DNA from: Verrucomicrobiota bacterium | GTDB taxonomy: Bacteria; Verrucomicrobiota; Verrucomicrobiia; Opitutales; Opitutaceae | DNA: 20,862 nt | Reading direction: 5' to 3' | Assembly: GCA_023446735.1 (NCBI GenBank) | Contig: JAEXPQ010000254.1 | Location: 1 to 20,862, forward strand | Part shown: positions 1 to 7,832 of the stretch, one piece after another | Numbering within the stretch: the stretch's first letter is position 1 | Layout of the letters: every line of letters begins with the position of its first letter | Made by a program: the position numbers and the translations under genes | Notes under the pieces: generated by a model | The model's input: only the letters and a program-made list of their open reading frames with translations | Database searches by the model: none | What the model was told of the DNA's origin: nothing

Positions 1-526
<526 letters not shown>

Positions 527-534
527 GCGGGAAC

Positions 535-561
535 AGTGTGGCGGCGCCACGGGGAGAGCAA
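535..561 (-). promoter_or_regulatory. Predicted promoter of the DEAD-box helicase gene
   Basis: On the minus strand TTGCTC (556-561) and CACACT (535-540) are separated by 15 nt, and 8 nt lie between CACACT and the ATG. The same CACACT, also 8 nt from the ATG, precedes the transporter gene at 4847. Confidence 0.45.
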
Positions 562-665
562 GGGCGCGGTGAGGGCGGGCGGCCGACACCAGAAAGAGAA
601 TGAGAACGACCGGGCGCGGAAGGGCGAATGCGAGCACGGGGGCTTCAACCTCCGCACTCGGAAGC

Positions 666-707
666 GAGCAGGATCAGGAGTATGAGCAGGAGCAGGAGCC
701 GGAGTGG
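666..707. repeat. Hexamer-periodic tract (consensus GAGCAG, 7 units)
   Basis: Seven phased 6-bp units starting GA(G/T), consensus GAGCAG, lie in the roughly 250-bp spacer between the ppk stop and the helicase start. No gene is convincing here; the arginine/serine-rich plus-strand translation is a repeat artefact. Confidence 0.6.
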
Positions 708-776
708 GGGAGCAACGGCCGCCTCCGATCGGCTGGCTCTCGCCCCTAGACTCTCGGCGCTCGACCAGTCGGTGGC

Positions 777-2099
777 TCAGCCTTCGCCGTCGGACCGGAG
801 GAGGCGGCGGGAGGCGTCGGCAAGGAAATGGTCCTGCGAGGCGATCGCGGGCTGGCTGGCGGCGCGGGCGACCGGGGCGTAGGCGCCGTCGGCGTGGAGC
901 TCGCGGGCGCTCTCGGTATCCTGAAGCTGGATTTCCAGCAGGTCCTGGAGCACGCGCCGGCGCAGGGCGGGGTCCTCGAGGGGAAACACGACCTCGACGC
1001 GGCGGAAGAAGTTGCGCGGCATCCAGTCGGCGCTGCCGAGGAGCACGCGGGGTTCGCCGCCGTGGTTCTCGAAATAGAAGGCGCGCGCGTGCTCAAGGAA
1101 ACGGCCCACGATGGAGCGCACGCGGATGTTCTCGCTCAGGCCGGGCACGCCGGGCACGAGGCAGCACACGCCGCGCACAACGAGGTCGATCTTCACCCCG
1201 GCCCGCGAGGCGGCGTAGAGGCTCTCGATCGTGGTGCGGTCGACGAGGCTGTTCATCTTGGCGACGATGCGGGCCGGGTGGCCGGCGGCGGCGGCCTCCG
1301 CCTCGGCGAGGATGAGCGCCTGGATGCGGTCGTGCAGGTTGTGCGGGGCGACGAGCAGGTGGCGGAAACGCGGCTCGCGGACGAACCCGGTGAGGACGTT
1401 GAAAAGGTAGGCGACCTCGGCGGTGAGCGAGTCGCGCGCGGTGAAGAGGCTGAGGTCGGTGTAGATGCGGGCCGTCTTCGGGTTGTAGTTGCCGGTGCCG
1501 AGGTGCGCGTAGTGGCGCATGCCGCCTTCCTCCTGCCGCACGACCAGGCAGCACTTGCAGTGGATCTTCAGGCCGACGACGCCGTAGACGACGTGCACGC
1601 CGGCCTCCTCGAGCTGGCGGGCCCACTGGATGTTGTTGGCCTCGTCGAACCGCGCCTTCAGCTCGACGAGCGCGGTGACCTGCTTGCCGTTCTGCGCGGC
1701 CTCGATGAGGGCGTGCACGATGGGCGAGTCGCCGCTGGTGCGGTAGAGGGTCTGCTTGATGGCGAAGACGTGCGGGTCGCGCGCGGCCTGCTGGACGAAC
1801 GAGACGACGGGGTCGAAGGAGTCGTACGGGTGGTGGAGCAGGATCTCGCGCTGGGCGAGGGCGGTGAACACGGACTCGCCGCTGAGCGCGAGCGGGCCGG
1901 GATGCTGGGAAAGCGGCGGGTACTTGAGGGCGGGCCGGTCGATGAGCTCGTAGACGCCGAAGAGGCGCAGGAGATTGAGCGGGCCGTTGATGCGGAAGAC
2001 GTACTCGCGGGCAAGGCCGAGGTGGTCGGTGAGGCGTTCGAAGGTGCGCTCGTCCACGCCGTCCTCGATCTCGAGGCGGACGGCGGCGCCGCGGCGCAT
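777..2099 (-). CDS. ppk1: Polyphosphate kinase, C-terminal catalytic part, downstream of an in-frame TAG
   Basis: This is the second part of one polyphosphate kinase gene (ATP + polyP(n) <-> ADP + polyP(n+1)). It is in the same frame as the part at 2124-2924; the only break is TAG at 2124-2126, and eight sense codons lie between that stop and this ATG. The ORF contains the phospholipase-D-like catalytic region: KIHCK with the predicted phosphorylated His at residue 180, followed by YAHLGTGNYNPKTARIYTD. The second catalytic histidine is in GRFLEHARAFYFEN (His 337). SADWMPRNFFRRVEV lies near the end. Nothing else looks decayed. It is unclear whether this part is made by readthrough, by restart at this ATG (no clear ribosome-binding site), or not at all. 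A sequencing error is equally possible. Confidence 0.9.
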   Translation of the reverse strand: MRRGAAVRLEIEDGVDERTFERLTDHLGLAREYVFRINGPLNLLRLFGVYELIDRPALKYPPLSQHPGPLALSGESVFTALAQREILLHHPYDSFDPVVSFVQQAARDPHVFAIKQTLYRTSGDSPIVHALIEAAQNGKQVTALVELKARFDEANNIQWARQLEEAGVHVVYGVVGLKIHCKCCLVVRQEEGGMRHYAHLGTGNYNPKTARIYTDLSLFTARDSLTAEVAYLFNVLTGFVREPRFRHLLVAPHNLHDRIQALILAEAEAAAAGHPARIVAKMNSLVDRTTIESLYAASRAGVKIDLVVRGVCCLVPGVPGLSENIRVRSIVGRFLEHARAFYFENHGGEPRVLLGSADWMPRNFFRRVEVVFPLEDPALRRRVLQDLLEIQLQDTESARELHADGAYAPVARAASQPAIASQDHFLADASRRLLRSDGEG

Positions 2100-2123
2100 G
2101 TTGCGCAGCTCGTCCTCGATGCG

Positions 2124-2924
2124 CTAGAGGAGGTTCTCGGCCTCCTCCTCGTCGATGTAGAGGTCGCTATTGCGGGTGACGCGGAAGGCGTGCGCGCCGT
2201 GGATGCGGTAGCCGGCGAAGAGCTGGTCGGCGCAAAGCTTGATGATCTCGGTGAGGAAGATGTAGCGCTCGGGACCGCGGCCTTCGGGCGCGATGCGCAC
2301 GACGCGCGGGAGGATGCGCGGGACGGGCAGGACGGCGAGGAAACCCTCGTTTTCCGGTGTGCCTGGATTGTCGACGGAAACGACGATGTTGAGCGACTTG
2401 TTGCCCAGCTGGGGGAAGGGATGGGAGGCGTCGACGGCGAGCGGGGTGAGGACCGGGTAGATCTGCTCGCGGAAATACTTCCGCACCCAGGCGAGCTCGG
2501 GGCGGGTGAGCTCCGGGCCGGTCTTGAAGGCGATGTGTTCCTTGCGCAGGGCGGGCACGAGGTGCTTGTGCCAGCAGCGGTACTGCTCCTCGACCTGGGA
2601 GGCGACGACGAGGTGGATACGGCGCAGCTGTTCGCGCGCGCCGAGGCCGTCGAGGCTGGGTTCGACGACGTCGGAGTCGACCTGCTGGATGAGGCCGGCG
2701 ACGCGGATCTCGAAGAACTCGTCGAGGTTGGAGGAGACGATCGCGAGGAACTTGAGGCGCTCGAGGAGCGGGTTGCGCGGGTTCCAGGCTTGTTCGAGTA
2801 CGCGGCGGTTGAAGGCCAGCCAGCTCAGCTCGCGGTTGAAGAACAGCGCCTTGGCCGGCTCCGGCGGAGGCGGCGGAGTCTTCACGGATCGGGAGGCTCG
2901 GGTCGGTTTGCGGGCGCGCGGCAT
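2124..2924 (-). CDS. ppk1: Polyphosphate kinase, N-terminal part, ending at a premature TAG
   Basis: This is the N-terminal and head-domain part of polyphosphate kinase 1. The family hallmark FFNRELSWLAFNRRVLE is at about residues 28-44, and SNLDEFFEIRVAGL follows near 65. The frame ends at TAG after DEEEAENLL, a point where the family normally continues straight into a helix. The codons after the TAG read RIEDELRNMRRG, which is that continuation. Counted through the TAG, the gene is 715 codons, normal for Ppk1. I chose ATG 2924 because a TAGCGT -10-like element lies 13 nt upstream. The frame is also open to GTG 3008, but that adds 28 low-complexity residues. Together with the pyrophosphatase at 12420-14108 the window covers polyphosphate and pyrophosphate metabolism, but the two are not linked in one operon. 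Confidence 0.92.
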   Translation of the reverse strand: MPRARKPTRASRSVKTPPPPPEPAKALFFNRELSWLAFNRRVLEQAWNPRNPLLERLKFLAIVSSNLDEFFEIRVAGLIQQVDSDVVEPSLDGLGAREQLRRIHLVVASQVEEQYRCWHKHLVPALRKEHIAFKTGPELTRPELAWVRKYFREQIYPVLTPLAVDASHPFPQLGNKSLNIVVSVDNPGTPENEGFLAVLPVPRILPRVVRIAPEGRGPERYIFLTEIIKLCADQLFAGYRIHGAHAFRVTRNSDLYIDEEEAENLL

Positions 2925-2937
2925 GGACAGGGGGCGG

Positions 2938-2966
2938 ACGCTAGGTGGAGGCGGCGCCGAAGCGAA
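2938..2966 (-). promoter_or_regulatory. Predicted ppk promoter
   Basis: On the minus strand TTCGCT (2961-2966) and TAGCGT (2938-2943) are spaced by 17 nt, with 13 nt to the ATG at 2924. The identical TAGCGT -10 precedes the gene at 14310. Confidence 0.35.
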
Positions 2967-3057
2967 GCGGAAAGCGCCTTCGGACCCGACGCGGATGCGA
3001 GAGTTCACCGGGCCGTAACATTCGGTTCAACCCGACGCGGTGCCGGTGGGCGGGCGG

Positions 3058-3213
3058 TCAGCGTTCGTCGACCTTGGCTTCGGAGACCGGCTCGACCTTG
3101 GCGAGCTCCGCGGTGGCGCGGTGGGAGCGCAGGACGCGCCACAGGCACCAGACGAAGACGAGGGTCACGGAGCCGACGGAGGCGGCCATGAGGAGGATGC
3201 CGGCGGTGGTCAT
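3058..3213 (-). CDS. Small (51 aa) single-span membrane peptide, probable symporter small subunit
   Basis: The ATG at 3213 overlaps the transporter stop in an ATGA arrangement (TGA at 3212-3210), which indicates translational coupling. The product begins MTTAGILLMAASVGSV, forms one hydrophobic span at about residues 4-26 with aromatic residues near its end (FVWCLWRV), and finishes with a charged tail ending KVDER. Position, size and topology match the small partner proteins (MetS-like) encoded directly after some bacterial SNF/NSS transporters; in corynebacterial MetPS the small protein is needed for methionine and alanine uptake. Assignment to that role rests on context and topology, not on strong sequence identity. 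It is easily missed because a long shadow frame runs through the same codons. Confidence 0.8.
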   Translation of the reverse strand: MTTAGILLMAASVGSVTLVFVWCLWRVLRSHRATAELAKVEPVSEAKVDER

Positions 3214-4847
3214 GGGGCGGGTCTGGTGGGGCGGGTGTTGGTCGCGCGGGTGGCGTCGGTCCAGCGTTGCCCGGACTGGTTGATCAGCATCGCGACGAAG
3301 ACGGAGACGATGGCGATGAAGGCCACGCACATGATCGCGACCGGGCTGGCCGGCCGGTCGGCCGAGCCGACGAGATCGGTGATGCGGGAGGTCGGTTGGA
3401 AGCGGGGGGCGGTGAAGCTGAAGTTCCAGCCAAAGACATCGCCGGCCACGAACATCGCGAAGATGGCGATGAGGAAGGTGGGCGTGAGGTAGCGTAGCAC
3501 CAGTTTGAAGAGGTTCGGAATGCGGATCTCGGCGCCGTGGTGCGCCTCCTGCCAGCCCTGTTCGACTCCGAAGTACCACGAGAAGACGACCACCAGGAGG
3601 GTGCCCTGGACGAAGACGCCCACGGTGCCCACCCAGAAGTCGATCGTGTCGAGCGCCTTCAGGTCTTTGCTGAAGTACAACACCAGGAAGCTGCCGATCG
3701 CGGTGATCATGCCGAGGAAGAGCACGGACTTGCGCCGGTCGAGGCCCAGGCCTTCCTCGAAGTACGCGATGCCGGGCTGGAGCATCGACAACGAGCTGGT
3801 GATGGCGGCGATGAAGAGCAGAAGGAAGAAGAGCGAGCCGAAGAACTGCCCACCCGGCATCGTGGCGAAGACCTGGGGCAGGACGTTGAAGCCCAGCCCG
3901 AAGGTGCCCATGCCGACGATACCCGCGGCGCCGAGGAAGGTGTACGCCGCCGGTACCGTGATCAGGCCGCCGAGCGCGACCTCGCAGAACTCGTTGGTCG
4001 AGCAGGCCGTGAGCGAGCTCAGCACGATGTCGTCCTTGCGGGTGAGGTAGCTGGCGTAGGTGATGATGACGCCGAAGCCGACCGAGAGGGTGAAGAAGAC
4101 CTGCCCGGCCGCGGCGAGCCAGAGCTCCGGCCGGGCGAGACCGGCGGCGATGTCGTGCGGATTCCACATGTAGCCCAGACCGTTCCAGAGCGACTGGTCG
4201 GGCTTGGCCGGGTCGGGCGTGCCCAGCGTGAGCACCCGCACGAGCAGGATGAAGGCGATGAGGATCAGCGCTGGCATGCCCCATTTGCACACCGTTTCGA
4301 TGCCACGGGTGATGCCGTGGTAGATGATGAACAGGTTGAGGGCGAAGACGACGATCAGGAAGAGGTCGGCCCGGCCCAAGCCGAGAGAAAGCGCCACGCC
4401 GTCGGCCCCGGCCCCGGTGAAGGAGGCGAAGAAGGCCTGGTAGGCGGCCGGATCACGGCCAAGGTCGAGGTTGCCGCCGAGGAAGTTCAGCGCGTAGCCC
4501 AGGCACCAGCCCTCGATCACGATGTAGTACATGTAGATGAACACCGGGACGAGGAAACCGAGCAGCCCGAGGTATTTGCCGATCGGATGCCGGACGACCG
4601 CGAAGAACACGCCGCTGGAGGAGTGGAAGCCGCGGCCGCCGCCCACGCGGCCGATGGTCCATTCGGCCCAGCAGATCGGCAGCCCGATGAGCAGCAGGGC
4701 GACGAAGTAGGCGACCATGAAGGCCCCGCTGCCGTACTTCGCGGCGAGGCCGGGGAAGCGCAGGAAGTTGCCGAGGCCGACGGCGCTGCCGGCCACGGCC
4801 ATGATCACGCCCAGGCGGGAGCTCCATGCTTCGGGGATACGGGCCAT
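3210..4847 (-). CDS. Sodium-dependent transporter, SNF/NSS family
   Basis: Inner-membrane Na+-coupled symporter for amino acids or related compounds, LeuT fold. The first transmembrane helix carries the family signature GSAVGLGNFLRFP at about residues 20-32, followed by KYGSGAFMVAYFVALLLIGLP. About eleven or twelve hydrophobic spans follow across 545 residues, normal for the family; the substrate cannot be read from sequence. The ATG at 4847 (MARIPEAWSSRLG) is preferred to the upstream TTG at 4883, because that TTG is the -35 of the predicted promoter. The C-terminus overlaps the small membrane peptide by 4 bp, so the two are one operon and probably one complex. The LptF/LptG-like gene is transcribed divergently. 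Confidence 0.95.
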   Translation of the reverse strand: MARIPEAWSSRLGVIMAVAGSAVGLGNFLRFPGLAAKYGSGAFMVAYFVALLLIGLPICWAEWTIGRVGGGRGFHSSSGVFFAVVRHPIGKYLGLLGFLVPVFIYMYYIVIEGWCLGYALNFLGGNLDLGRDPAAYQAFFASFTGAGADGVALSLGLGRADLFLIVVFALNLFIIYHGITRGIETVCKWGMPALILIAFILLVRVLTLGTPDPAKPDQSLWNGLGYMWNPHDIAAGLARPELWLAAAGQVFFTLSVGFGVIITYASYLTRKDDIVLSSLTACSTNEFCEVALGGLITVPAAYTFLGAAGIVGMGTFGLGFNVLPQVFATMPGGQFFGSLFFLLLFIAAITSSLSMLQPGIAYFEEGLGLDRRKSVLFLGMITAIGSFLVLYFSKDLKALDTIDFWVGTVGVFVQGTLLVVVFSWYFGVEQGWQEAHHGAEIRIPNLFKLVLRYLTPTFLIAIFAMFVAGDVFGWNFSFTAPRFQPTSRITDLVGSADRPASPVAIMCVAFIAIVSVFVAMLINQSGQRWTDATRATNTRPTRPAP

Positions 4848-4855
4848 GGCGGCGC

Positions 4856-4883
4856 AGTGTGGGGCGGTGTCGGGAGGCGGCAA
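4856..4883 (-). promoter_or_regulatory. Predicted promoter of the SNF transporter operon
   Basis: On the minus strand TTGCCG (4878-4883), 16-nt spacer, CACACT (4856-4861), then 8 nt to the ATG. No Shine-Dalgarno sequence is present. It is in a divergent region shared with the promoter of the gene at 4976. Confidence 0.5.
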
Positions 4884-4936
4884 GGGCGGAGTGCCTCGGG
4901 GGCCGCGCGGGCGCTCCGGCGGGCTCCGGGAAAGCC

Positions 4937-4964
4937 TTGCGGCACCGGGGGCTTTCCCGAGAGT
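4937..4964 (+). promoter_or_regulatory. Predicted promoter of the LptF/LptG-like gene
   Basis: TTGCGG (4937-4942), 16-nt spacer, GAGAGT (4959-4964), then 11 nt to the ATG at 4976. The -10 is a weak match. Confidence 0.35.
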
Positions 4965-4975
4965 CGGACACGACG

Positions 4976-6088
4976 ATGACCATTCTCGACCGACACGTGC
5001 TGGGTTCGTGGCTCAAGCCGCTGGGGCTGATCATGGCCGCGTTGCTCGGCCTGCTCGTGCTGGTCGACATGCAGCGCAATCTCTCCGACTTCATCGGCAG
5101 CCGCGCCGGGCTCTGGGAGGTGTTCTACTACTATCTGGTGCTGGTGCCGGGCAACGTGCCGCTGGTGCTCCAGATCGGCGTGCTGCTGTCGCTGCTGTAT
5201 GCACTCGGTCAACTACACCGCAGCAACGAGTTCACCGCGATGCGGGCGGCGGGGCTCGGCCTGGGGCGGACGACCCGCGCGATCTGGGCCTTCGGTCTGC
5301 TGCTCGCCGGCTTCGTGTGGTACCTCAACGCCAGCCTCATCCCCTGGTCGGTCGAGGAGGCGCGGATCACGAGCGAGGAGATGCGCCGCGCCGCGCAGGC
5401 CCGCAAAGGCGCGAAGACCGCCATCGGCGTGCACACCGCGCTGGCCTTCGACAACGAGGCGGCGGGCCGGCTCTGGTTCCTCAACGCCTACGACGAGGTC
5501 GCCCGCCGAGGCCAGGGCGTGAGCCTCTCCTTTTTCGACGTCTCCGGGCGGGAGGCGCGGCGCATCCTGGCCACCGAGGCGTACTTCGACCGGTGGCGCA
5601 ACGCGTGGGTGTTTCTCGACGGACGCGAGCTGCGGTTCGATCCCGCCACCGGCGAGCGCCGGAACCCGGTGCCCTTCGCCCACCGGATCGAGGAGGGGGT
5701 CGACGACGATCCCGAGCTGATGCTGCTCCTGCTCAAGGATCCGGCGGCGCTGTCGCTGTTCGAGCTCGAGCGGGTTCGCGAGCACATCGGAACAAAGGAT
5801 ACGGCGCGCGGGCGGCGCTACGCCGTCGAGCACGAGCGGAAGCGGGCGAGCCCGTTCGGTGTGCTCGTCGTGATGGCGCTGGCGGTGCCCTTCGCCGTGG
5901 GCGGCGTGCGCGTGAATCCGGCGGTCAACATGTCGAAATCGATCGGGCTGTTTTTTCTCTATTTCCTGCTGACGAAGCTGGCGACGCTCATGGCCTCGTT
6001 CGGCACCGTCAGCCCGGTCGCGGCGGCGTGGCTGCCGGATTCCGCGATGGCGCTGATCGCCCTGTGGGCCTTCGCGCGGCTCCGGTAG
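4976..6088 (+). CDS. LptF/LptG (YjgP/YjgQ) family permease
   Basis: Inner-membrane permease of the type that, with LptB and LptC, extracts lipopolysaccharide and drives it toward the outer membrane. The 370 residues show the family layout: three N-terminal spans (about 14-32, 52-77, 100-118), a long periplasmic domain (about 120-285), and three C-terminal spans (about 291-310, 322-342, 348-368). Family-like stretches include MQRNLSDFIG after span 1, VLLSLLYALGQLHRSNEFTAMRAAG in the coupling-helix region, and the E-H-K/R-R stretch just before the C-terminal spans. LptF and LptG cannot be separated here and the expected partner gene is not adjacent. ATG 4976 was chosen because hydrophobic and family similarity begin there; the upstream open frame is antisense shadow. 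Confidence 0.88.
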   Translation: MTILDRHVLGSWLKPLGLIMAALLGLLVLVDMQRNLSDFIGSRAGLWEVFYYYLVLVPGNVPLVLQIGVLLSLLYALGQLHRSNEFTAMRAAGLGLGRTTRAIWAFGLLLAGFVWYLNASLIPWSVEEARITSEEMRRAAQARKGAKTAIGVHTALAFDNEAAGRLWFLNAYDEVARRGQGVSLSFFDVSGREARRILATEAYFDRWRNAWVFLDGRELRFDPATGERRNPVPFAHRIEEGVDDDPELMLLLLKDPAALSLFELERVREHIGTKDTARGRRYAVEHERKRASPFGVLVVMALAVPFAVGGVRVNPAVNMSKSIGLFFLYFLLTKLATLMASFGTVSPVAAAWLPDSAMALIALWAFARLR

Positions 6089-6225
6089 CCGGCCGATGCG
6101 GATCGGGGCGGCGCGGGCCGGGGAAACTTTTCCTCGACAAAAGTACGGGGCGGCGTTGGCCTATTTAACGTTCCGCCTGCCCCCTCTGCGGAAGGGATGG
6201 GAGGAAGCTCTTTTCGGCAGCACCT

Positions 6226-6254
6226 TTGCCCGCGATCGTCGCTCAAGGTAGGAA
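6226..6254 (+). promoter_or_regulatory. Predicted promoter of the 26-aa mini-ORF
   Basis: TTGCCC (6226-6231), 17-nt spacer, TAGGAA (6249-6254), then exactly 8 nt to the ATG at 6263. The geometry is the same as at 4847 and 14310. The AGGA inside TAGGAA could instead act as a Shine-Dalgarno sequence, 9 nt from the ATG. Confidence 0.45.
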
Positions 6255-6262
6255 AAGTGAAT

Positions 6263-6343
6263 ATGCATAGGGGATGTAATTGGCTTTTCTGGCTTACGGC
6301 GGTCGCGGGCATCTTTGTGTCGATGCTGCCCGAAAAGCGCTAA
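6263..6343 (+). CDS. Putative 26-residue membrane peptide
   Basis: ATG at 6263 to TAA at 6341-6343 encodes a peptide with a short polar start (MHRGCN), one hydrophobic span (WLFWLTAVAGIFVSML) and a charged end (PEKR), a typical single-span mini-protein. An AGGA ribosome-binding-like sequence at 6250-6253 is 9 nt upstream, and a promoter-like pair ends 8 nt upstream. Codons in the second half mostly end in G or C, like the real genes nearby; the first half does not. I recognise no family. The same DNA could instead be a structured RNA: CGGCGGT near 6298 can pair with ACCGCCG near 6344, with CGGGCA/TGCCCG nested inside. Confidence 0.4.
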   Translation: MHRGCNWLFWLTAVAGIFVSMLPEKR

Positions 6344-6903
6344 ACCGCCGGGGCGCCAGAGCGCCATCGCGGCTGTCGCATCGGCCCGGAATCGGGCAAC
6401 CGTTCTCAATTCACCTCGCAGCGAGACGGGCGCGGCCTTTCTGGCGGCGCAGGCTCAGCGGGTGGCGAGAAAACGACGATGCGGCAGTCGGATGGCAGCG
6501 AGCCGCAGTTCCGGAATCGCGGGCCGCGGCGGACGCGCACACGGCGCCCGGGCGGGAAGACGACTGCTGTCGACCGGCCAACGGCGGCCGATGGTTCCGA
6601 ACACGTGGCTCATGCCCAACGAATCGGTCCGCGGCGGCCGCCGTTGAACGCAATCGCGCGGGGTTGATTACCTAGGCGGCCGCCCGCCCGTTCCCAACCC
6701 GGCCCGCCGCCACCCCCGCTCGACCGCGCCGTGAGGGCCGCCGCACCGGCCGCCGGCGCGATGCGCAGGGGAGGGCGGGCCCGCGGCGCCGCGCGCGGTG
6801 TGGGGGATGAGTGGCGACGCCGGCCCGGTCGGGCGTCGCCGTGTGCAGTTGCCAAAAAAGATGCAAAAGGACCGCACGGGCCGCGCGGCGCGGGAGTTCG
6901 CCG
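6344..6903. other. Long spacer without a convincing gene; one strong hairpin
   Basis: About 560 bp between the mini-ORF and the promoter of the next gene. Open frames exist on both strands, but they are arginine/alanine-rich, have mixed third-position composition and lack plausible starts. A perfect 9-bp hairpin (6813-6821 with 6832-6840, 10-nt loop) lies about 100 bp before the 6940 gene; it has no T-run in either direction. An A-rich patch (6852-6866) follows it. No RNA family was recognised. Confidence 0.5.
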
Positions 6904-6932
6904 TTGCCCAGGGGCCCGGCGGCGCGGAAACT
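6904..6932 (+). promoter_or_regulatory. Predicted promoter of the secreted-protein gene
   Basis: TTGCCC (6904-6909), 17-nt spacer, GAAACT (6927-6932), then 7 nt to the ATG at 6940. No Shine-Dalgarno sequence is present. Confidence 0.45.
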
Positions 6933-6939
6933 CGCGCCC

Positions 6940-7560
6940 ATGAAACGTCTGTGGGTTTCGCTCTTGTTGGTGGTGTCGCCGGTCGTGCTGCGGGCCGAGG
7001 CCGAAGTCTGGGCGCTGACCGACGGCCGGTCGGTGACCGTGCTCAAGGTGCTGTCCCAGAATGCCACGCACGTCACGGTGCGCACGGCCGACGGGATCGT
7101 CCAGGTCGACAAACGGCAACTGCCGGAGGCGGTGAGCGAGCGCTATCCCTACGATGAGCTCGGTGCCGCCGTCGACCGCGAGCTGCAGGTGGTGCAGGAC
7201 CGGCGCGCGGCCGAGCTGGCCGAACAGCGGGCCGCCCAGGAGCGGGCCCGGCGGGAGAAGAAACCGGCGGCTCCCGCCACCGGTGTGACGATCCTCGGCG
7301 TGCGGGCCGCCGGCCCGGCCATCGCGTATGTGACGGTCGCCAATCGCACCGGCGGCATGTTCGAGGTGCAGCGCGACATGTTCGTCGGGGAGAACGTCTC
7401 GGGCCTGCGGTTCCCGTCGCTGCGTTTCACGAATCCGCGAGGCGATATCCTTACCCGCATCAAAATCGCCCCGGGCAAGGAAGCGGAGATTGGGGTCGTG
7501 TTCGACATCCCGGCCGGCGAGGTGCCGGACATCGGCAAGGTGTTCTGGCGGCAACGCTGA
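6940..7560 (+). CDS. Exported protein of unknown function (206 aa)
   Basis: The N-terminus is a signal peptide: MKRLW, a hydrophobic stretch to about residue 19, and a likely cleavage after VLRA. The mature protein starts with a small beta-rich segment (WALTDGRSVTVLKV...THVTVRTADG...QVDKRQLPEA) that reads like the SHD1/SLA1-type repeats common in secreted verrucomicrobial and planctomycetal proteins. A charged helix rich in E, R and A spans about 72-108. The C-terminal beta domain (about 112-206) contains VTVANRTGGMFEVQ and resembles a small immunoglobulin-like fold. The domain readings are impressions, not assignments. The ATG at 6940 is chosen over upstream in-frame codons because it starts the signal peptide and lies 7 nt after a promoter-like -10. 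It is convergent with the efflux operon. Confidence 0.8.
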   Translation: MKRLWVSLLLVVSPVVLRAEAEVWALTDGRSVTVLKVLSQNATHVTVRTADGIVQVDKRQLPEAVSERYPYDELGAAVDRELQVVQDRRAAELAEQRAAQERARREKKPAAPATGVTILGVRAAGPAIAYVTVANRTGGMFEVQRDMFVGENVSGLRFPSLRFTNPRGDILTRIKIAPGKEAEIGVVFDIPAGEVPDIGKVFWRQR

Positions 7561-7666
7561 GGCGTCACGATTCGATTGCCGCGTATCAGGCCGCCCCGTG
7601 CTGGCACGCGCCCAAGGAGCGTGTGCCTGCACCCTGACCGACAGGTTCACCGATACCGCGGCAGTG

Positions 7667-7683
7667 CTGCACCCTAGGTGCAG
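7667..7683. other. Hairpin between convergent genes
   Basis: A perfect 7-bp stem with a CTA loop (CTGCACC / GGTGCAG). It lies in the 272-bp spacer between the plus gene ending at 7560 and the minus operon ending at 7833. There is no T-run, so a terminator role is only suggested by position. Confidence 0.4.
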
Positions 7684-7739
7684 GTGCCCGTGGGGCGGGC
7701 GAACCCTGCGGTGAGCCGCGGCTCGGCGGGGACGCCGCG

Positions 7740-7756
7740 CCTTGCCTCAAGCAAGG
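7740..7756. other. Second hairpin between convergent genes
   Basis: A perfect 6-bp stem, CCTTGC / GCAAGG, with a 5-nt loop, about 75 bp before the end of the adaptor gene. It may help terminate one of the two converging transcripts; no T-run follows. Confidence 0.35.
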
Positions 7757-7832
7757 ACGTTTCGTCGTGAGGATCCGGGCGCCTGGGGCAGGAGGCGTCT
7801 TCCGGTGTGGCCTTAAACGGCCCGCGATTGGC

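Noticed and set aside
2124..2126. TAG in ppk as a pyrrolysine site
   Set aside because: No pyrrolysine machinery is visible, the position is not catalytic, and a simple C-to-T change explains it better.
2925..3008. GTG 3008 as the ppk start
   Set aside because: It would add 28 low-complexity residues and overlap a promoter-like element; ATG 2924 gives normal family length.
828..3191. 787-codon plus-strand open frame opposite ppk
   Set aside because: Acidic, Gly/Val/Asp/Glu-rich translation with no motif; it is the antisense of a clear polyphosphate kinase and open only because of high third-position GC.
3537..4979. 480-codon plus-strand frame opposite the SNF transporter
   Set aside because: Highly acidic shadow of a transporter with clear membrane spans and the family signature on the other strand.
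6122..6262. 6S, SRP or riboswitch-type RNA upstream of the mini-ORF
   Set aside because: ACTTTT/AAAAGT and other short complementary segments exist, but no conserved core of a known RNA family could be matched by eye.
6315..6647. 110-codon plus-strand frame in the long spacer
   Set aside because: TTG start inside the mini-ORF, Arg/Ala/Ser-rich, irregular third positions, no start signals or similarity.
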